Part shown: positions 1 to 8,662 of the stretch, in pieces
How the letters are laid out: every line of letters begins with the position of its first letter
Position numbering within the stretch: position 1 is the stretch's first letter
NCBI RefSeq assembly: GCF_004168365.1
Contig: NZ_CP035704.1
Coordinates: 558,001-622,000, forward strand
DNA: 64,000 bases
Direction: 5' to 3'
DNA from: Pseudolysobacter antarcticus
Lineage (GTDB): Bacteria; Pseudomonadota; Gammaproteobacteria; Xanthomonadales; Rhodanobacteraceae
The notes under the pieces: generated by a model
The model's input: the letters and a program-made list of their open reading frames with translations, nothing else
Told to the model about the DNA's origin: nothing
Database searches by the model: none
Program-made: the position numbers and the translations under genes

Positions 1-235
1 CATTGTCTTCGTGCCGGCCGCCAGGCACGTCCAGCGCGCGGTTGCTGTTTTTTGCGATAAGCATGTAGTGCGATGTTGTGATCTGACGGAAACGCCATAA
101 TTGGCTGTCGGACGTCAGGTTGGTAGCCATCTGTTTTACGAACTCGCCGTTGTTGGTCGTGCGCGAATCAAGGCACTTGTTGCTGTGGCTGAAATAGATG
201 CGGTAATACGTATCGGTAACTGGCGCAAAAGCCAT
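1..235 (-). CDS. Ricin-type beta-trefoil lectin domain protein (N-terminal part)
   Basis: The gene runs off the left edge, so only the first 78 residues are present. The start is an ATG at 235, with a purine-rich AGGGGG stretch about 8 bases upstream. The visible protein contains FSHSNKCLDS, then SQLWRF, then AKNSNRALDVPGG. This is the pattern of a ricin B-type (RICIN) carbohydrate-binding repeat: a Cys/Leu-Asp strand followed by a Q-x-W-type turn. No signal peptide is seen. The rest of the protein lies outside the window, so a catalytic partner domain cannot be excluded. The lectin call is fairly secure; the role is unknown. Confidence 0.6.
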   Translation of the reverse strand, partial: MAFAPVTDTYYRIYFSHSNKCLDSRTTNNGEFVKQMATNLTSDSQLWRFRQITTSHYMLIAKNSNRALDVPGGRHEDN

Positions 236-600
236 GGTGGAACCCCCTGTTTGCATAGTGGAAAGTGCAGCGGCCACGCCGGAGCTGGGTCGAAGTTGCG
301 CGCGATGTATGACGTTTTCGGGCGGCTCGCGGAGTGAATCGATCTGCGAGATAACAAGTGCTGCCCGGGCGCAAAAAGTCTCATCAATCGTGTGCGACAA
401 ATTCGCTGAGCTTGTCCGCGCGCCTCACGCAGGGGATTTGCGCGGGTCGCAACACGCATGCCTTTGCCGCATACGCGTTGTGCATTTATAAAGTGAGGGC
501 AGCAAGTTATAGTTGCATGCTGACTGCGGCGCAAAGATTGCGCGGCGGCAATTGCAGACGCCAGATTTGTCGATACAGCTCGATAGGTATAAATCCATCC
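236..600. other. Intergenic region upstream of trpG
   Basis: This stretch separates the divergent lectin gene from trpG. The open frames in it have composition-driven, unconvincing sequences and no good ribosome sites. No leader peptide with a tryptophan run and no attenuator-like hairpin was seen before trpG. It presumably holds the two divergent promoters. Confidence 0.4.
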
Positions 601-1179
601 ATGTTACTGATGATCGATAACTACGATAGCTTCACCTACAACCTCGTGCAGTATTTTGGCGAGCTCGGTGAAGATGTGCATGTGGTACGCAATGACGAGC
701 TTTCGCTGGAGCAGATCGATGCGCTCGCGCCGAAATTCGTGGTGATTTCGCCGGGGCCGTGCACGCCGAACGAGGCGGGCGTTTCGCTGGCGCTGATCGA
801 GCGGCTCGGTGGCAAAGTGCCGCTGCTCGGCGTGTGCCTGGGCCATCAAAGTATTGGTCAGGCGTTCGGCGGCAAGGTGATCCGCGCCAAGACCATCATG
901 CACGGTAAAACCTCGATGATTTACCATACGGGCCGCGGCGTGTTCGCCGGTTTGCCGACGCCGTTCGAGGCAACGCGTTATCACTCGCTGGTGGTCGAAA
1001 GTTCGAGTCTGCCGGATGAGCTCGAAGTCACCGCGTGGACGCAGAACGATGACGGCACGCTCGATGAAATCATGGGCCTGCGCCATCGCACGCAGAATGT
1101 CGAAGGCGTGCAGTTTCATCCCGAATCGATCCTCACGCAGCACGGTCACGCCATGCTGAAAAATTTTCTCGACAGTTGA
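601..1179 (+). CDS. trpG: Anthranilate synthase glutaminase component
   Basis: This class I glutamine amidotransferase supplies ammonia to TrpE for making anthranilate in tryptophan synthesis. In many proteobacteria the same subunit also serves aminodeoxychorismate synthase in folate synthesis. The 192-residue protein opens with [14 protein letters not shown], carries the nucleophile Cys79 in GVCLGHQ, and has the catalytic His-x-Glu in QFHPESI. Its length is normal for the family. The start is ATG 601; ATG 610 (MIDNYDSF) is an alternative, and neither has a strong ribosome site. trpD begins 7 bases after the stop, so trpG-trpD-trpC form one operon. No trpE is present here; it must lie elsewhere, as is common in Lysobacterales. 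Confidence 0.96.
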   Translation: MLLMIDNYDSFTYNLVQYFGELGEDVHVVRNDELSLEQIDALAPKFVVISPGPCTPNEAGVSLALIERLGGKVPLLGVCLGHQSIGQAFGGKVIRAKTIMHGKTSMIYHTGRGVFAGLPTPFEATRYHSLVVESSSLPDELEVTAWTQNDDGTLDEIMGLRHRTQNVEGVQFHPESILTQHGHAMLKNFLDS

Positions 1180-1186
1180 TAAAGAC

Positions 1187-2242
1187 ATGCCGATGACCCC
1201 GCAGGAAGCCTTGCAACGCGTAATTGATCACCGTGAAATTTTTCATGACGAGATGATCGATGTGATGCGCCAGATCATGCACGGCAACGTGTCGCCAGTG
1301 ATGATCGCGGCGATCCTGACCGGCTTGCGCGTGAAGAAAGAAACCGTCGGCGAAATCGCCGCCGCCGCAAGCGTGATGCGTGAACTCGCGCATCGCGTGG
1401 ACGTGGCCGATCAAACCCATTTCGTCGACATCGTCGGCACTGGTGGCGACAGCGCCGGCAGCTTCAATATTTCGACCGCGGCAATGTTCGTCGCCGCGGC
1501 GGCGGGTGCGCGCGTGGCGAAGCACGGCAATCGCAGCGTGTCGTCGAAATCCGGCAGCGCCGACGTGCTCGAAGCGTTCGGTGCGCAGATCCATCTCACG
1601 CCGGCGCAGGTCGGCGAATGCCTGGCCGAAACCGGCATCGGATTCATGTTCGCGCCGAATCATCATCCGGCGATGAAGGCGGTATCCGCGGTGCGGCGCG
1701 AGATGGGCGTACGCACGATTTTCAATATCCTCGGGCCGCTGACCAATCCAGCCGGTGCGCAGAATATTCTCATGGGCGTGTTCCATTCCGATCTGGTCGG
1801 CATCCAGGTGCGTGTGCTCGAACGCCTTGGCGCCGGCCATGCGCTGGTGGTGTGGGGCAAGGATGGTATGGACGAAATTTCGCTCGGCGCAGCGACCTTG
1901 ATCGGCGAGCTGAAAAACGGCGTGGTGCACGAATACGAAATCCATCCCGAGGAATTCGGCTTTGCGATGGCATCGAGTCGCAGCCTGCGCGTGAACGATT
2001 CACACGAATCGAAAACGCGCGTGCTCGAAGTGCTCGACAATATTCCCGGCCCCGCCCGCGACATCGTGATCCTGAATACTGGCGCGGCCTTGTACGTGGC
2101 CGACGTGGCCGATTCGATCACGACCGGCATAACGCTGGCGCGTGAAGTGATCGAGAGCGGTGCGGCGCGCGCCAAGCTCGATCAGTTTTGCGCAGCCACG
2201 CAGCGTCTAGCGACATCGGTCGCGATGAGTACCTCAACGTGA
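1187..2242 (+). CDS. trpD: Anthranilate phosphoribosyltransferase
   Basis: TrpD transfers the phosphoribosyl group of PRPP to anthranilate, the second step of tryptophan synthesis. The 351-residue protein has the glycine-rich PRPP loop [14 protein letters not shown], then the [18 protein letters not shown] segment and the [10 protein letters not shown] motif, all in the usual order and at normal length. It starts 7 bases after trpG and its TGA overlaps the GTG start of trpC in a GTGA tetranucleotide, so translation of trpD and trpC is probably coupled. Confidence 0.97.
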   Translation: MPMTPQEALQRVIDHREIFHDEMIDVMRQIMHGNVSPVMIAAILTGLRVKKETVGEIAAAASVMRELAHRVDVADQTHFVDIVGTGGDSAGSFNISTAAMFVAAAAGARVAKHGNRSVSSKSGSADVLEAFGAQIHLTPAQVGECLAETGIGFMFAPNHHPAMKAVSAVRREMGVRTIFNILGPLTNPAGAQNILMGVFHSDLVGIQVRVLERLGAGHALVVWGKDGMDEISLGAATLIGELKNGVVHEYEIHPEEFGFAMASSRSLRVNDSHESKTRVLEVLDNIPGPARDIVILNTGAALYVADVADSITTGITLAREVIESGAARAKLDQFCAATQRLATSVAMSTST

Positions 2243-3033
2243 GCGATATTCTGCAGCGCATCCTCGCGCGCAAAGTCGAGGAGATCCAGTTGCGTGCGGC
2301 AAACGTGCCGCTCAGCGAATTGTCGAAACGGGCGACGAGCGCATCTGCGCCGCGCGGATTCGTGCGCGCGATTCAAGCGCGTATCGCGCGCGGTGATGCG
2401 GCGGTGATCGCCGAAGTAAAAAAAGCCAGCCCGAGCAAGGGCGTGATCCGTGCGGATTTTGATCCCGCTGCGATCGCGCGCAGTTACGAACTCGGCGGCG
2501 CGGCATGCCTTTCGGTGCTGACCGATATCGATTTTTTCCAGGGCGCCGATGCGTATCTGCAACAGGCGCGCGCGGCGTGCAACTTGCCGGTGCTGCGCAA
2601 GGATTTCACCATCGACGCGTATCAGGTTTACGAGGCGCGTGCGCTCGGTGCGGATTGCATTTTGCTGATCGTCGCCGCACTTGATGATGTCGCTTTGCGC
2701 GAACTCACCTCGCTCGCCCGCGAGCTCGGCATGGATGTATTGGTGGAAGCACACGATGCCGCCGAACTCGAGCGCGCGATAAAAACCGGCGCGACCTTGA
2801 TCGGCATCAACAACCGCAGTCTGCGCACGTTCGCGACTTCACTCGATACCACGCTGAGCCTGCGTGATCAGGTTCCCGCCGATCGCATTCTTGTGACCGA
2901 GAGCGGTATTCACAATGCTGCGGATGTGGCACGAATGCGCGCTGCCAGCGTGCAGGCGTTTTTGGTCGGTGAGACGTTCATGCGCGCCGTCGATCCTGGC
3001 GCTGAACTGCAGGAATTGTTCTTCGCCGCATGA
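2239..3033 (+). CDS. trpC: Indole-3-glycerol phosphate synthase
   Basis: TrpC closes the indole ring from 1-(2-carboxyphenylamino)-deoxyribulose phosphate. The chosen start is GTG 2239 because it gives the canonical beginning [15 protein letters not shown] and overlaps the trpD stop as GTGA. Starting at 2188 would add 17 residues translated from the end of trpD. The 264-residue TIM-barrel protein has [10 protein letters not shown] (phosphate and catalytic Lys), LRKDF, the [11 protein letters not shown] strand and VTESGI. It is monofunctional, not fused to TrpF, and is the last gene of the trpGDC operon. Confidence 0.97.
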   Translation: MSDILQRILARKVEEIQLRAANVPLSELSKRATSASAPRGFVRAIQARIARGDAAVIAEVKKASPSKGVIRADFDPAAIARSYELGGAACLSVLTDIDFFQGADAYLQQARAACNLPVLRKDFTIDAYQVYEARALGADCILLIVAALDDVALRELTSLARELGMDVLVEAHDAAELERAIKTGATLIGINNRSLRTFATSLDTTLSLRDQVPADRILVTESGIHNAADVARMRAASVQAFLVGETFMRAVDPGAELQELFFAA

Positions 3034-3051
3034 GGTTCGCGCAGACCGTTG

Positions 3052-3465
3052 CTAGTGACTTGGACAGGCACTAACACGCTTCACGCTTAGGAGGCCTGCT
3101 TCGCTGAGCAAGTACCCGACCGTAATTGCGTGAGAGTATGAAGAAAACCGGCCATAGATCTCGGCACACGCCGCGTTGTGCAACAGAGAGTAGGTCTTCT
3201 CTGCTCCAGGAAGGGACTCAAGATCAATTGCGCTGCCATAGTTAAAGTATTTCTCTTGATGGACCTCAGGCAATGTCTCAAAGAGCCAGCGGTGCCCCAA
3301 CTCGTCGACAGCTACGTAACCACGGACAAAGACCCAATGATCGTTGTACGTATCGCGGTCTTTCCATAGTGTCTTGAATGGAAGAAGACCCTCCGCTGCC
3401 CCGATAACGGGAGAAGTCGCAAAGACAACGGCAAACATGAGCGCAAAAAGACGTGTTCCCCGCAT
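3052..3465 (-). CDS. Small secreted protein of unknown function
   Basis: This 137-residue protein starts with a clear signal peptide (MRGTRLFALMFAVVFATSP, cleavage probably near VIGAAEG), so it should reach the periplasm or beyond. The mature part has segments such as DHWVFVRGYVAVDELGH and NAACAEIYGRFSSY. These resemble small-protein OB-type folds, but no family is recognised. Two cysteines remain in the mature part. It lies convergent to trpC, only 18 bases away. The ATG at 3465 has a weak ribosome site. Confidence 0.55.
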   Translation of the reverse strand: MRGTRLFALMFAVVFATSPVIGAAEGLLPFKTLWKDRDTYNDHWVFVRGYVAVDELGHRWLFETLPEVHQEKYFNYGSAIDLESLPGAEKTYSLLHNAACAEIYGRFSSYSHAITVGYLLSEAGLLSVKRVSACPSH

Positions 3466-3716
3466 GGCCTGATGACGTTGTAGAAAAACAGGCCCCGATC
3501 TTGCGCGTATGCAACGAGGCGATCAAGTTGGCTACAACATCGATAAGTGGGCGGACTACTGCGCGGTGCCGGAGCAGGCCAGTCAGAATGTCCGGGCGCG
3601 TGCAACGTGGACGCGGGATGAAAGCAACGCTGGTCGCGTAATAACCCGCGGCAGGCGGGGTGCTTTCCGCGCGCAACGGCGCCCGTTTTCCGAAGCAAAA
3701 AGGATTTTCTACAGCC
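3466..3716. other. Intergenic, no gene seen
   Basis: About 250 bases between the small secreted protein and clp. Short frames on both strands have no family resemblance and no ribosome site. Nothing further is supported. Confidence 0.3.
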
Positions 3717-4412
3717 TCAACGCGTACCCAGCAGCACGATCGTCTTGCCTTTCGCCGTAATCATGCCTTGCTCTTCGAGTTGCTTGAGTACGCGCCCGAC
3801 CATCTCGCGTGAGCAACCGACGATACGACTGATTTCCTGTCGCGAAATACGCAACTGCGTACCCGACGGATGCGTCATTGCATCGGGTTCTTCGCACAGG
3901 TCGAGCAGGGTTTTCGCGACACGATTGGTGACGTCCATAAACGCTAGACGACTGACCTTGCGGCTGGTCTGCAGCACACGATTGGTCAGTTGCGCGCCGA
4001 TCGCGAACAGGATTTTCGGACACTCCTCGCGCAGCGGGCCTTCGAACAACTGGAACAGGCGTTCGTAACTGATTTCGGCAAGATCGCAGGCGTTGCGCGT
4101 ACGCACCATCACCTCACGACGCGGCACTTCGACGAACAGGCCCATCTCGCCGATGAACTCGCCGCGATTCAGGTACGCCAGAATCAATTCGCGGCCCTGA
4201 TCGTCTTCCGACGAGACGGTGAGCGAACCATCGATGATGTAATACAGGATATGCGCCGAGTCGCCCGGGCGAATGATCAGGGTCTTGTTCGGGTAGCGGC
4301 GACGATGGCAGAACGACAGAAATCGTTCCATATCGTTGCCTTCGGCGGTCAGGAAAGCGGGCGCCTGAACGCGATTCATGTTCTGGTGCAGCGTATACCG
4401 CATGTCTGCCAT
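3717..4412 (-). CDS. clp: CRP-like global regulator Clp
   Basis: This 231-residue transcription regulator of the CRP/FNR family closely resembles Xanthomonas Clp along its length. It shares FLSFCHRRRYPNKT, LYYIIDGSLTV, GEFIGEMGLF, LAEISYERLFQLFE and SRLAFMDVTNRV. An N-terminal cyclic-nucleotide-type beta barrel (about residues 25-145) is followed by a winged helix with the recognition segment ISRQEISRIVGCSREMVGRVLKQLEEQGMI in two parts. In Xanthomonas, Clp activates virulence and extracellular enzyme genes and is inhibited by c-di-GMP rather than activated by cAMP. Whether that holds here is inference. It is transcribed alone, divergent from speD. Confidence 0.92.
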   Translation of the reverse strand: MADMRYTLHQNMNRVQAPAFLTAEGNDMERFLSFCHRRRYPNKTLIIRPGDSAHILYYIIDGSLTVSSEDDQGRELILAYLNRGEFIGEMGLFVEVPRREVMVRTRNACDLAEISYERLFQLFEGPLREECPKILFAIGAQLTNRVLQTSRKVSRLAFMDVTNRVAKTLLDLCEEPDAMTHPSGTQLRISRQEISRIVGCSREMVGRVLKQLEEQGMITAKGKTIVLLGTR

Positions 4413-4637
4413 AGATCGTCCTGGTTGGATGATGTGCGGATTCCGCGTACACGGGCAGCCGTTTAACGCGCTGCCGCGCCCCCTCTAGCGGAGCCGCATT
4501 CTAACCAACAAAAAATGCTTTGCGCCATGGGTGTGAAGTCACCAAATCGGGTCGGCGCGAAAGATTGTAGTTTTCACGTCACATGACTTGCCCCATAATC
4601 CGCTCCCGTCTCCACCGATCAATGTGAGGTATCTGCG

Positions 4638-5471
4638 GTGGTAAAGCCACTTCCCCGTTTGCGTCTGCAGGGTTTCAACAACCTGACCAAGGCGCTGAGC
4701 TTCAATATTTACGACCTGTGCTACGCGGTGACCCCCGAGCAGCGCGATCGTTACATCGACTATATCGACGAGGCCTACAACGCCGAGCGCCTGACCCAGA
4801 TCCTCACGGATGTGGCGGACATCATCGGCGCGAATATCCTCAATGTCGCGCGCCAGGATTACGATCCGCAGGGCGCGAGCGTGACCATCCTGATCTCCGA
4901 GGAGCCGGTGATCGACAAGCGCGATGCCGGTCGCGATGCGATCAGCGACGCGATGCGCGAGCATCACGAGCAGAACGGCGATGGCGATGCGAGCGTGGTT
5001 GCGCATCTGGATAAAAGTCACATCACCGTGCACACGTATCCCGAGAGCCATCCGTTCAACGGCATCTCGACGTTCCGTGCGGATATCGATGTGGCTACCT
5101 GCGGTGTGATTTCACCGCTGAAGGCGCTGAACTACCTGATCGACAGTTTCGAATCGGATATCGTGATCGCGGACTACCGCGTACGCGGATTCACGCGTGA
5201 CGTGAAGGGCAAAAAGCACTTCATCGATCACCGCATCAACTCGATTCAGGAATATCTGGCCAAGCACATTCGTACCAAATACGAAATGTTCGACGTCAAT
5301 GTGTATCAGGAAAATATCTTTCACACCAAGATGCACATCAAGGACTTCGATCTCGATACATATCTGTTCGAGGCCAATGCCAGCGACCTGTCATTCAAGG
5401 AACGCCAGCGCATCGAAACCCAGCTCAAACGCGAAGTCGAAGAGCTGTTTCACGGTCGCAATCTGACCTGA
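4638..5471 (+). CDS. speD: S-adenosylmethionine decarboxylase proenzyme
   Basis: SpeD makes decarboxylated S-adenosylmethionine, the aminopropyl donor for spermidine. The 277-residue proenzyme matches the E. coli-type enzyme. It has the self-cleavage segment [14 protein letters not shown], in which Ser127 becomes the pyruvoyl group, and [20 protein letters not shown] with the conserved Cys155. The C-terminal part contains [10 protein letters not shown] and [13 protein letters not shown]. The start is GTG 4638, with TGAGGT about 8 bases upstream. No speE follows directly; a bidirectional hairpin separates it from coq7. Confidence 0.96.
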   Translation: MVKPLPRLRLQGFNNLTKALSFNIYDLCYAVTPEQRDRYIDYIDEAYNAERLTQILTDVADIIGANILNVARQDYDPQGASVTILISEEPVIDKRDAGRDAISDAMREHHEQNGDGDASVVAHLDKSHITVHTYPESHPFNGISTFRADIDVATCGVISPLKALNYLIDSFESDIVIADYRVRGFTRDVKGKKHFIDHRINSIQEYLAKHIRTKYEMFDVNVYQENIFHTKMHIKDFDLDTYLFEANASDLSFKERQRIETQLKREVEELFHGRNLT

Positions 5472-5494
5472 ATTTATTGTGTAAATGTGATTCC

Positions 5495-5521
5495 ATTACG
5501 CCGACTTCGTGTCGGCGTAAT
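5495..5521. terminator. Bidirectional hairpin between speD and coq7
   Basis: A perfect inverted repeat with arms ATTACGCCGAC and GTCGGCGTAAT around the loop TTCGT sits 23 bases after the speD stop and 14 bases from the coq7 stop. The genes converge, so it can terminate both. There is no long T run, so strength is uncertain. Confidence 0.65.
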
Positions 5522-5534
5522 GCTTTGTGGCGTA

Positions 5535-6239
5535 TCAGATGCGATACGCCACGGCTTTCATCACGGCTGATGCCATGCGCATCAGACTTGGAATCGGCGC
5601 TGGCAACTCGCGCGCGCCAGCGTTCTTTGCGGCCAGTCCGTGCGCGGCTTCTTCGCTTTGCATCTGCGCCACGATCGCGCGACTGCGCGTGTCTTGCGTC
5701 GGCAATACTTTCAGATGCTCACCGAGGTGCGCCTCGACCTGGCGCTCGGTTTCAACGACAAACCCCAAACTCACACGATCGCCGATCAATCCGGCCATCG
5801 CACCGAGCGCAAAACTGCCGGCATACCACAACGGATTGAGCAGGCTTGGACGGCTCGCGAGTTCGTCCAGACGCTCACCACACCACGCCAGATGATCGGT
5901 TTCTTCCGATGCCGCGGCGAGTAGGTGCGTGCGGATATGCGCATCGCGCGCGGTCGCGGCTTGGCCGAAATACAGCGCCTGCGCGCAAACCTCGCCAGTG
6001 TGATTGATACGCATCAGGCCAGCGGCGTGCTGTTGTTCCGTCACGCTCAATTCGACTTTCGGCAAAGCGGCTGCGGGCGATATACGCGTCGCTTCAGGCT
6101 TGGCACCCAGTGATGTCGCAAGCGCGCGTTCGGTTTCGACGATAAGACGATCGAGGCGGGAAAGATGACGTGTCAGCATGGCTGTGTTCGCGAGTGGGTG
6201 ATCAACGATCAATGTAGGAGTGTCGCGCTGCGCAATCAA
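5535..6239 (-). CDS. coq7: 2-polyprenyl-3-methyl-6-methoxy-1,4-benzoquinone monooxygenase
   Basis: This di-iron hydroxylase carries out the last ring hydroxylation of ubiquinone synthesis in bacteria that lack UbiF. The protein has the family's ferritin-like iron ligands in [31 protein letters not shown] and a closing EEAAH. It also has the hydrophobic membrane-binding helix [18 protein letters not shown]. In the full frame it is 234 residues. The first 20 are not typical, and an internal ATG at 6179 would give a start ([13 protein letters not shown]) like that of Xanthomonas Coq7. It stands alone between speD and the iron-sulfur gene. Confidence 0.93.
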   Translation of the reverse strand: MIAQRDTPTLIVDHPLANTAMLTRHLSRLDRLIVETERALATSLGAKPEATRISPAAALPKVELSVTEQQHAAGLMRINHTGEVCAQALYFGQAATARDAHIRTHLLAAASEETDHLAWCGERLDELASRPSLLNPLWYAGSFALGAMAGLIGDRVSLGFVVETERQVEAHLGEHLKVLPTQDTRSRAIVAQMQSEEAAHGLAAKNAGARELPAPIPSLMRMASAVMKAVAYRI

Positions 6240-6268
6240 GCCTGGACCGATTTTTCAAGCATCGAGTT

Positions 6269-7507
6269 TCAAACATCGAGTTGTTGCGCGAGCAAACTCA
6301 GCGGATGTCGCACCGGCAGCGTTTCACTGTGCTGGCGCAGGCCGTTGCCGAGATAAATACGGCAGCCGATATTGCTCGTGAGCAAGACATCGGGCGTGAG
6401 CGCCAGTGTCTGTTGCAGCTTTTCGCTGCGCAGCGGCGCGGCGATCTGCGGCTGTTCGAGAAAATAACTGCCAGCCGCGCCGCAACAGCGCGGCTCGCTC
6501 GGCAGCGGCATTATCCGCAGCGCCGGAATGCGCGCGAGCAGGGCGCCGATCGCGATCTGCCCCTTGGCCACATTCGTTTGCGTGCACGGCGTATGCAACG
6601 CGGCGATTTGCGGCAACGGTTTGAATTGCAGGCGATCGAGTTCGGGATCGGCGGCGATGAATTCGTGGATTTCGCGCACACGTATCTTGCTGTCGGCGGA
6701 TACCGAATCGCGCAAACTGCCGAAACATCCCGACGCCGAAACCAGCACGGTGTCGACGCCGGCATCGAGAAACGCCTGCCGCGTTGCGGAGGCATCGCTG
6801 GGCAAACCTGCATGCCGCGCCAGCGCGCCGCAACAACTCTGCGCGCGCGGCATGACGACTTCATAACCCAGCGCAGCAAGCAGCGTGATGCTCGCCGCAT
6901 GCGTGTCCTGATCAAACACCGAAGCGACACAACCGAGAAACAGGCCAATGCGCCCGCGCGACCGAAATGTCGGCGCTATGATCGCGGGCCACGCGCGCGG
7001 TGCAGGCAACGGCGGCAATTCATGCGCGAGTGCGGGTATTCCTGCGCGTTTGAAAAATGCCTGACCCAGCCGACTGCGCAGCAATGCCAGCACGCCCGGA
7101 ATACGTCCGAGCTGCAGCAAAAAATTCAGCTTGCCGCGTTGCGCCAGGGTTGCGAGCAACCACCGTCGAGTCCAACTCAACGGCTGAATTTCGCGTTGCA
7201 ATTCGCGCGTCGCCAGCAACAGGCCGGCGTAGTCCACCTCAGATGGACACGCGTTTTCGCAACTCATGCAGCCCAGACAATGATCGATGTGGCCAAGCAA
7301 GGTCGGTGTCGGCGCCAGTTCGCCCGAGGCCAGGCCTCGCGCCAGCGCGATGCGTCCGCGCGGCGATTCATTCTCCTGCCGCCCGATCCGATACGTGGGG
7401 CATTGCGGGATGCACAGACCACACATCACGCATTGATCGGCCAGCTGCAGAATGTGCTGACGCAAACCGTTGGCGATTTTTGATTCAGGGGTAGAGGCAA
7501 GGGCCAT
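6269..7507 (-). CDS. GlcF-like (Fe-S)-binding oxidoreductase subunit
   Basis: This 412-residue protein has two N-terminal 4Fe-4S clusters: Cys26/29/32/36 in CVMCGLCIPQCP and Cys77/80/83/87 in CLGCMSCENACP. Two CCG domains follow (QSCCGALARHAG and RCCGAAGSYF, with HTPCTQT between). This is the layout of GlcF, the iron-sulfur subunit of glycolate oxidase, and of related heterodisulfide-reductase-type subunits. It probably passes electrons from a FAD subunit to quinones at the membrane. No glcD or glcE lies beside it, so the substrate is not fixed; lactate or another hydroxy acid is possible. It is transcribed divergently from rplM. Confidence 0.85.
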   Translation of the reverse strand: MALASTPESKIANGLRQHILQLADQCVMCGLCIPQCPTYRIGRQENESPRGRIALARGLASGELAPTPTLLGHIDHCLGCMSCENACPSEVDYAGLLLATRELQREIQPLSWTRRWLLATLAQRGKLNFLLQLGRIPGVLALLRSRLGQAFFKRAGIPALAHELPPLPAPRAWPAIIAPTFRSRGRIGLFLGCVASVFDQDTHAASITLLAALGYEVVMPRAQSCCGALARHAGLPSDASATRQAFLDAGVDTVLVSASGCFGSLRDSVSADSKIRVREIHEFIAADPELDRLQFKPLPQIAALHTPCTQTNVAKGQIAIGALLARIPALRIMPLPSEPRCCGAAGSYFLEQPQIAAPLRSEKLQQTLALTPDVLLTSNIGCRIYLGNGLRQHSETLPVRHPLSLLAQQLDV

Positions 7508-7562
7508 GACTCATGCTATCATTGTCGGCCCACTCGTTTAGCGCTGGATCGCGGGTTTGCAC

Positions 7563-7591
7563 TTGCATGGCCTCGCGGCTTGCATTATCCT
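7563..7591 (+). promoter_or_regulatory. Likely sigma-70 promoter of rplM-rpsI
   Basis: TTGCAT at 7563 and TATCCT at 7586 are separated by 17 bases, about 45 bases before the rplM start. The elements are close to consensus and the spacing is ideal. The promoter is predicted from sequence only. Confidence 0.5.
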
Positions 7592-7634
7592 GTCGCGCTC
7601 TTTGATCCACGCCCCACGGCCATAAGGTTCCACC

Positions 7635-8072
7635 ATGAAAAGCAGCACGATCAGCGCCAAGCCGGAATCCGTGCAGCGCGACTGGTACATCGTCGACGCC
7701 ACCGACAAGACGCTAGGCCGTCTTGCCACGGAGCTTGCGCGCCGTTTGCGCGGCAAGCACAAGCCGGTCTACACCCCGCACGTCGATACCGGCGATTATC
7801 TCGTCGTCGTCAACGCGGAAAAGATTGCCGTCACCGGCAAGAAGATGGACGACAAAATCTATCATCATGTCACCGGCTATATCGGCAACATCAAGTCGAT
7901 CGCACTGAAGGATTTGCTGGTCAAGCATCCTGAGCGCGTGATCGAAATCGCGGTCAAGGGCATGCTGCCAAAAAACCCGCTGGGCCGCGCAATGTATCGC
8001 AAGCTCAAGGTCTACAAAGGCCCCGACCATCCGCATATCGCCCAGCAGCCGCAGGCGCTGGAAATCGCTTAA
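7635..8072 (+). CDS. rplM: 50S ribosomal protein L13
   Basis: L13 is an early-assembling protein of the large subunit. The 145-residue protein has the family blocks [53 protein letters not shown] and HPHIAQQPQ. It is three residues longer at the N-terminus than the E. coli protein. The start ATG has AAGG 9 bases upstream. It forms the standard two-gene operon with rpsI, 15 bases downstream. Confidence 0.99.
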   Translation: MKSSTISAKPESVQRDWYIVDATDKTLGRLATELARRLRGKHKPVYTPHVDTGDYLVVVNAEKIAVTGKKMDDKIYHHVTGYIGNIKSIALKDLLVKHPERVIEIAVKGMLPKNPLGRAMYRKLKVYKGPDHPHIAQQPQALEIA

Positions 8073-8087
8073 TCGGCAGGAATCAAG

Positions 8088-8483
8088 ATGGCTATCACAC
8101 AGAATAACTACGGCACCGGCCGTCGCAAATCCGCCGCCGCACGCGTGTTCCTGCGTCCGGGCAATGGCGCGATCATCGTCAACGGCTTGCCGCTGGATCA
8201 GTTTTTCGGTCGCGAAACGGCACGCATGATTGTGCGCCAGCCGCTGGAGCTGACCAAGCTCGGCGAAAAGTTCGACATCCTCGCCACGGTCGAAGGCGGC
8301 GGCAACTCCGGCCAAGCCGGTGCGATCCGTCTCGGTCTGTCGCGCGCGCTGGTCGAATACGATGAAACGCTGAAGTCTCCGCTGCGCAAAGCCGGTTTCA
8401 TGACCCGCGATGCACGCGAAGTTGAGCGCAAGAAGGTCGGCCTGCACAAAGCTCGTCGCGCCACGCAGTTCTCGAAGCGCTAA
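8088..8483 (+). CDS. rpsI: 30S ribosomal protein S9
   Basis: S9 has a C-terminal tail that reaches the ribosomal P site. The 131-residue protein has [18 protein letters not shown] at the start and ends in [17 protein letters not shown], the canonical basic tail that finishes in SKR. It is normal in length. The start ATG has AGGA upstream. It is the second gene of rplM-rpsI, and tRNA-Gln follows the stop by 21 bases. Confidence 0.99.
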   Translation: MAITQNNYGTGRRKSAAARVFLRPGNGAIIVNGLPLDQFFGRETARMIVRQPLELTKLGEKFDILATVEGGGNSGQAGAIRLGLSRALVEYDETLKSPLRKAGFMTRDAREVERKKVGLHKARRATQFSKR

Positions 8484-8504
8484 TACACGTTCGACCTCTG
8501 TTTT

Positions 8505-8578
8505 TGGGGGATCGTCCAATGGTAGGACTACGGTCTCTGACACCGTCAATCTAGGTTCGAATCCTAGTCCCCCAGCCA
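8505..8578 (+). tRNA. tRNA-Gln (anticodon CUG)
   Basis: The acceptor arms TGGGGGA and TCCCCCA pair, the anticodon loop is CTCTGAC (anticodon CTG), and the T arm is CTAGG-TTCGAAT-CCTAG. The CCA end is encoded (8576-8578). The unpaired-looking T at position 1 is typical of bacterial tRNA-Gln. Its last 18 bases are repeated near 39.2 and 39.4 kb, so this is the integration site of the element to the right. Confidence 0.97.
8561..8578 (+). other. attL core (3' end of tRNA-Gln)
   Basis: The sequence ATCCTAGTCCCCCAGCCA recurs exactly at 39393-39410, and its last 17 bases recur at 39230-39246, both in direct orientation. The left copy completes the tRNA, so integration left the tRNA functional. Confidence 0.85.
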
Positions 8579-8586
8579 TCTCATTA

Positions 8587-8614
8587 AAGCCCTTGATTTT
8601 CAAGGGCTTTTTTG
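8587..8614 (+). terminator. Terminator behind tRNA-Gln (element-borne)
   Basis: The stem AAGCCCTTG / CAAGGGCTT with a 5-base loop is followed by a T run at 8608-8613, 9 bases after the encoded CCA. It lies inside the integrated element, and it replaces the original chromosomal terminator now found after the right attachment site. Confidence 0.85.
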
Positions 8615-8634
8615 TTCCTTGATGTCGGCGGCGC

Positions 8635-8654
8635 TTGGACACTCGGTTGGACAC
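8635..8654 (+). repeat. Paired TTGGACAC near the left end
   Basis: TTGGACAC occurs at 8635-8642 and again at 8647-8654, 57 bases inside attL. The same pair with nearly the same spacing lies 64-85 bases inside the right end. This fits arm-type sites for the recombinase, which is inference. Confidence 0.5.
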
Positions 8655-8662
8655 TTCCGCCG

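Noticed and set aside
6281-7483. A 400-codon plus-strand frame
   Set aside because: It mirrors the GlcF-like gene, which has eight cluster cysteines and CCG domains; the frame opposite has no motif.
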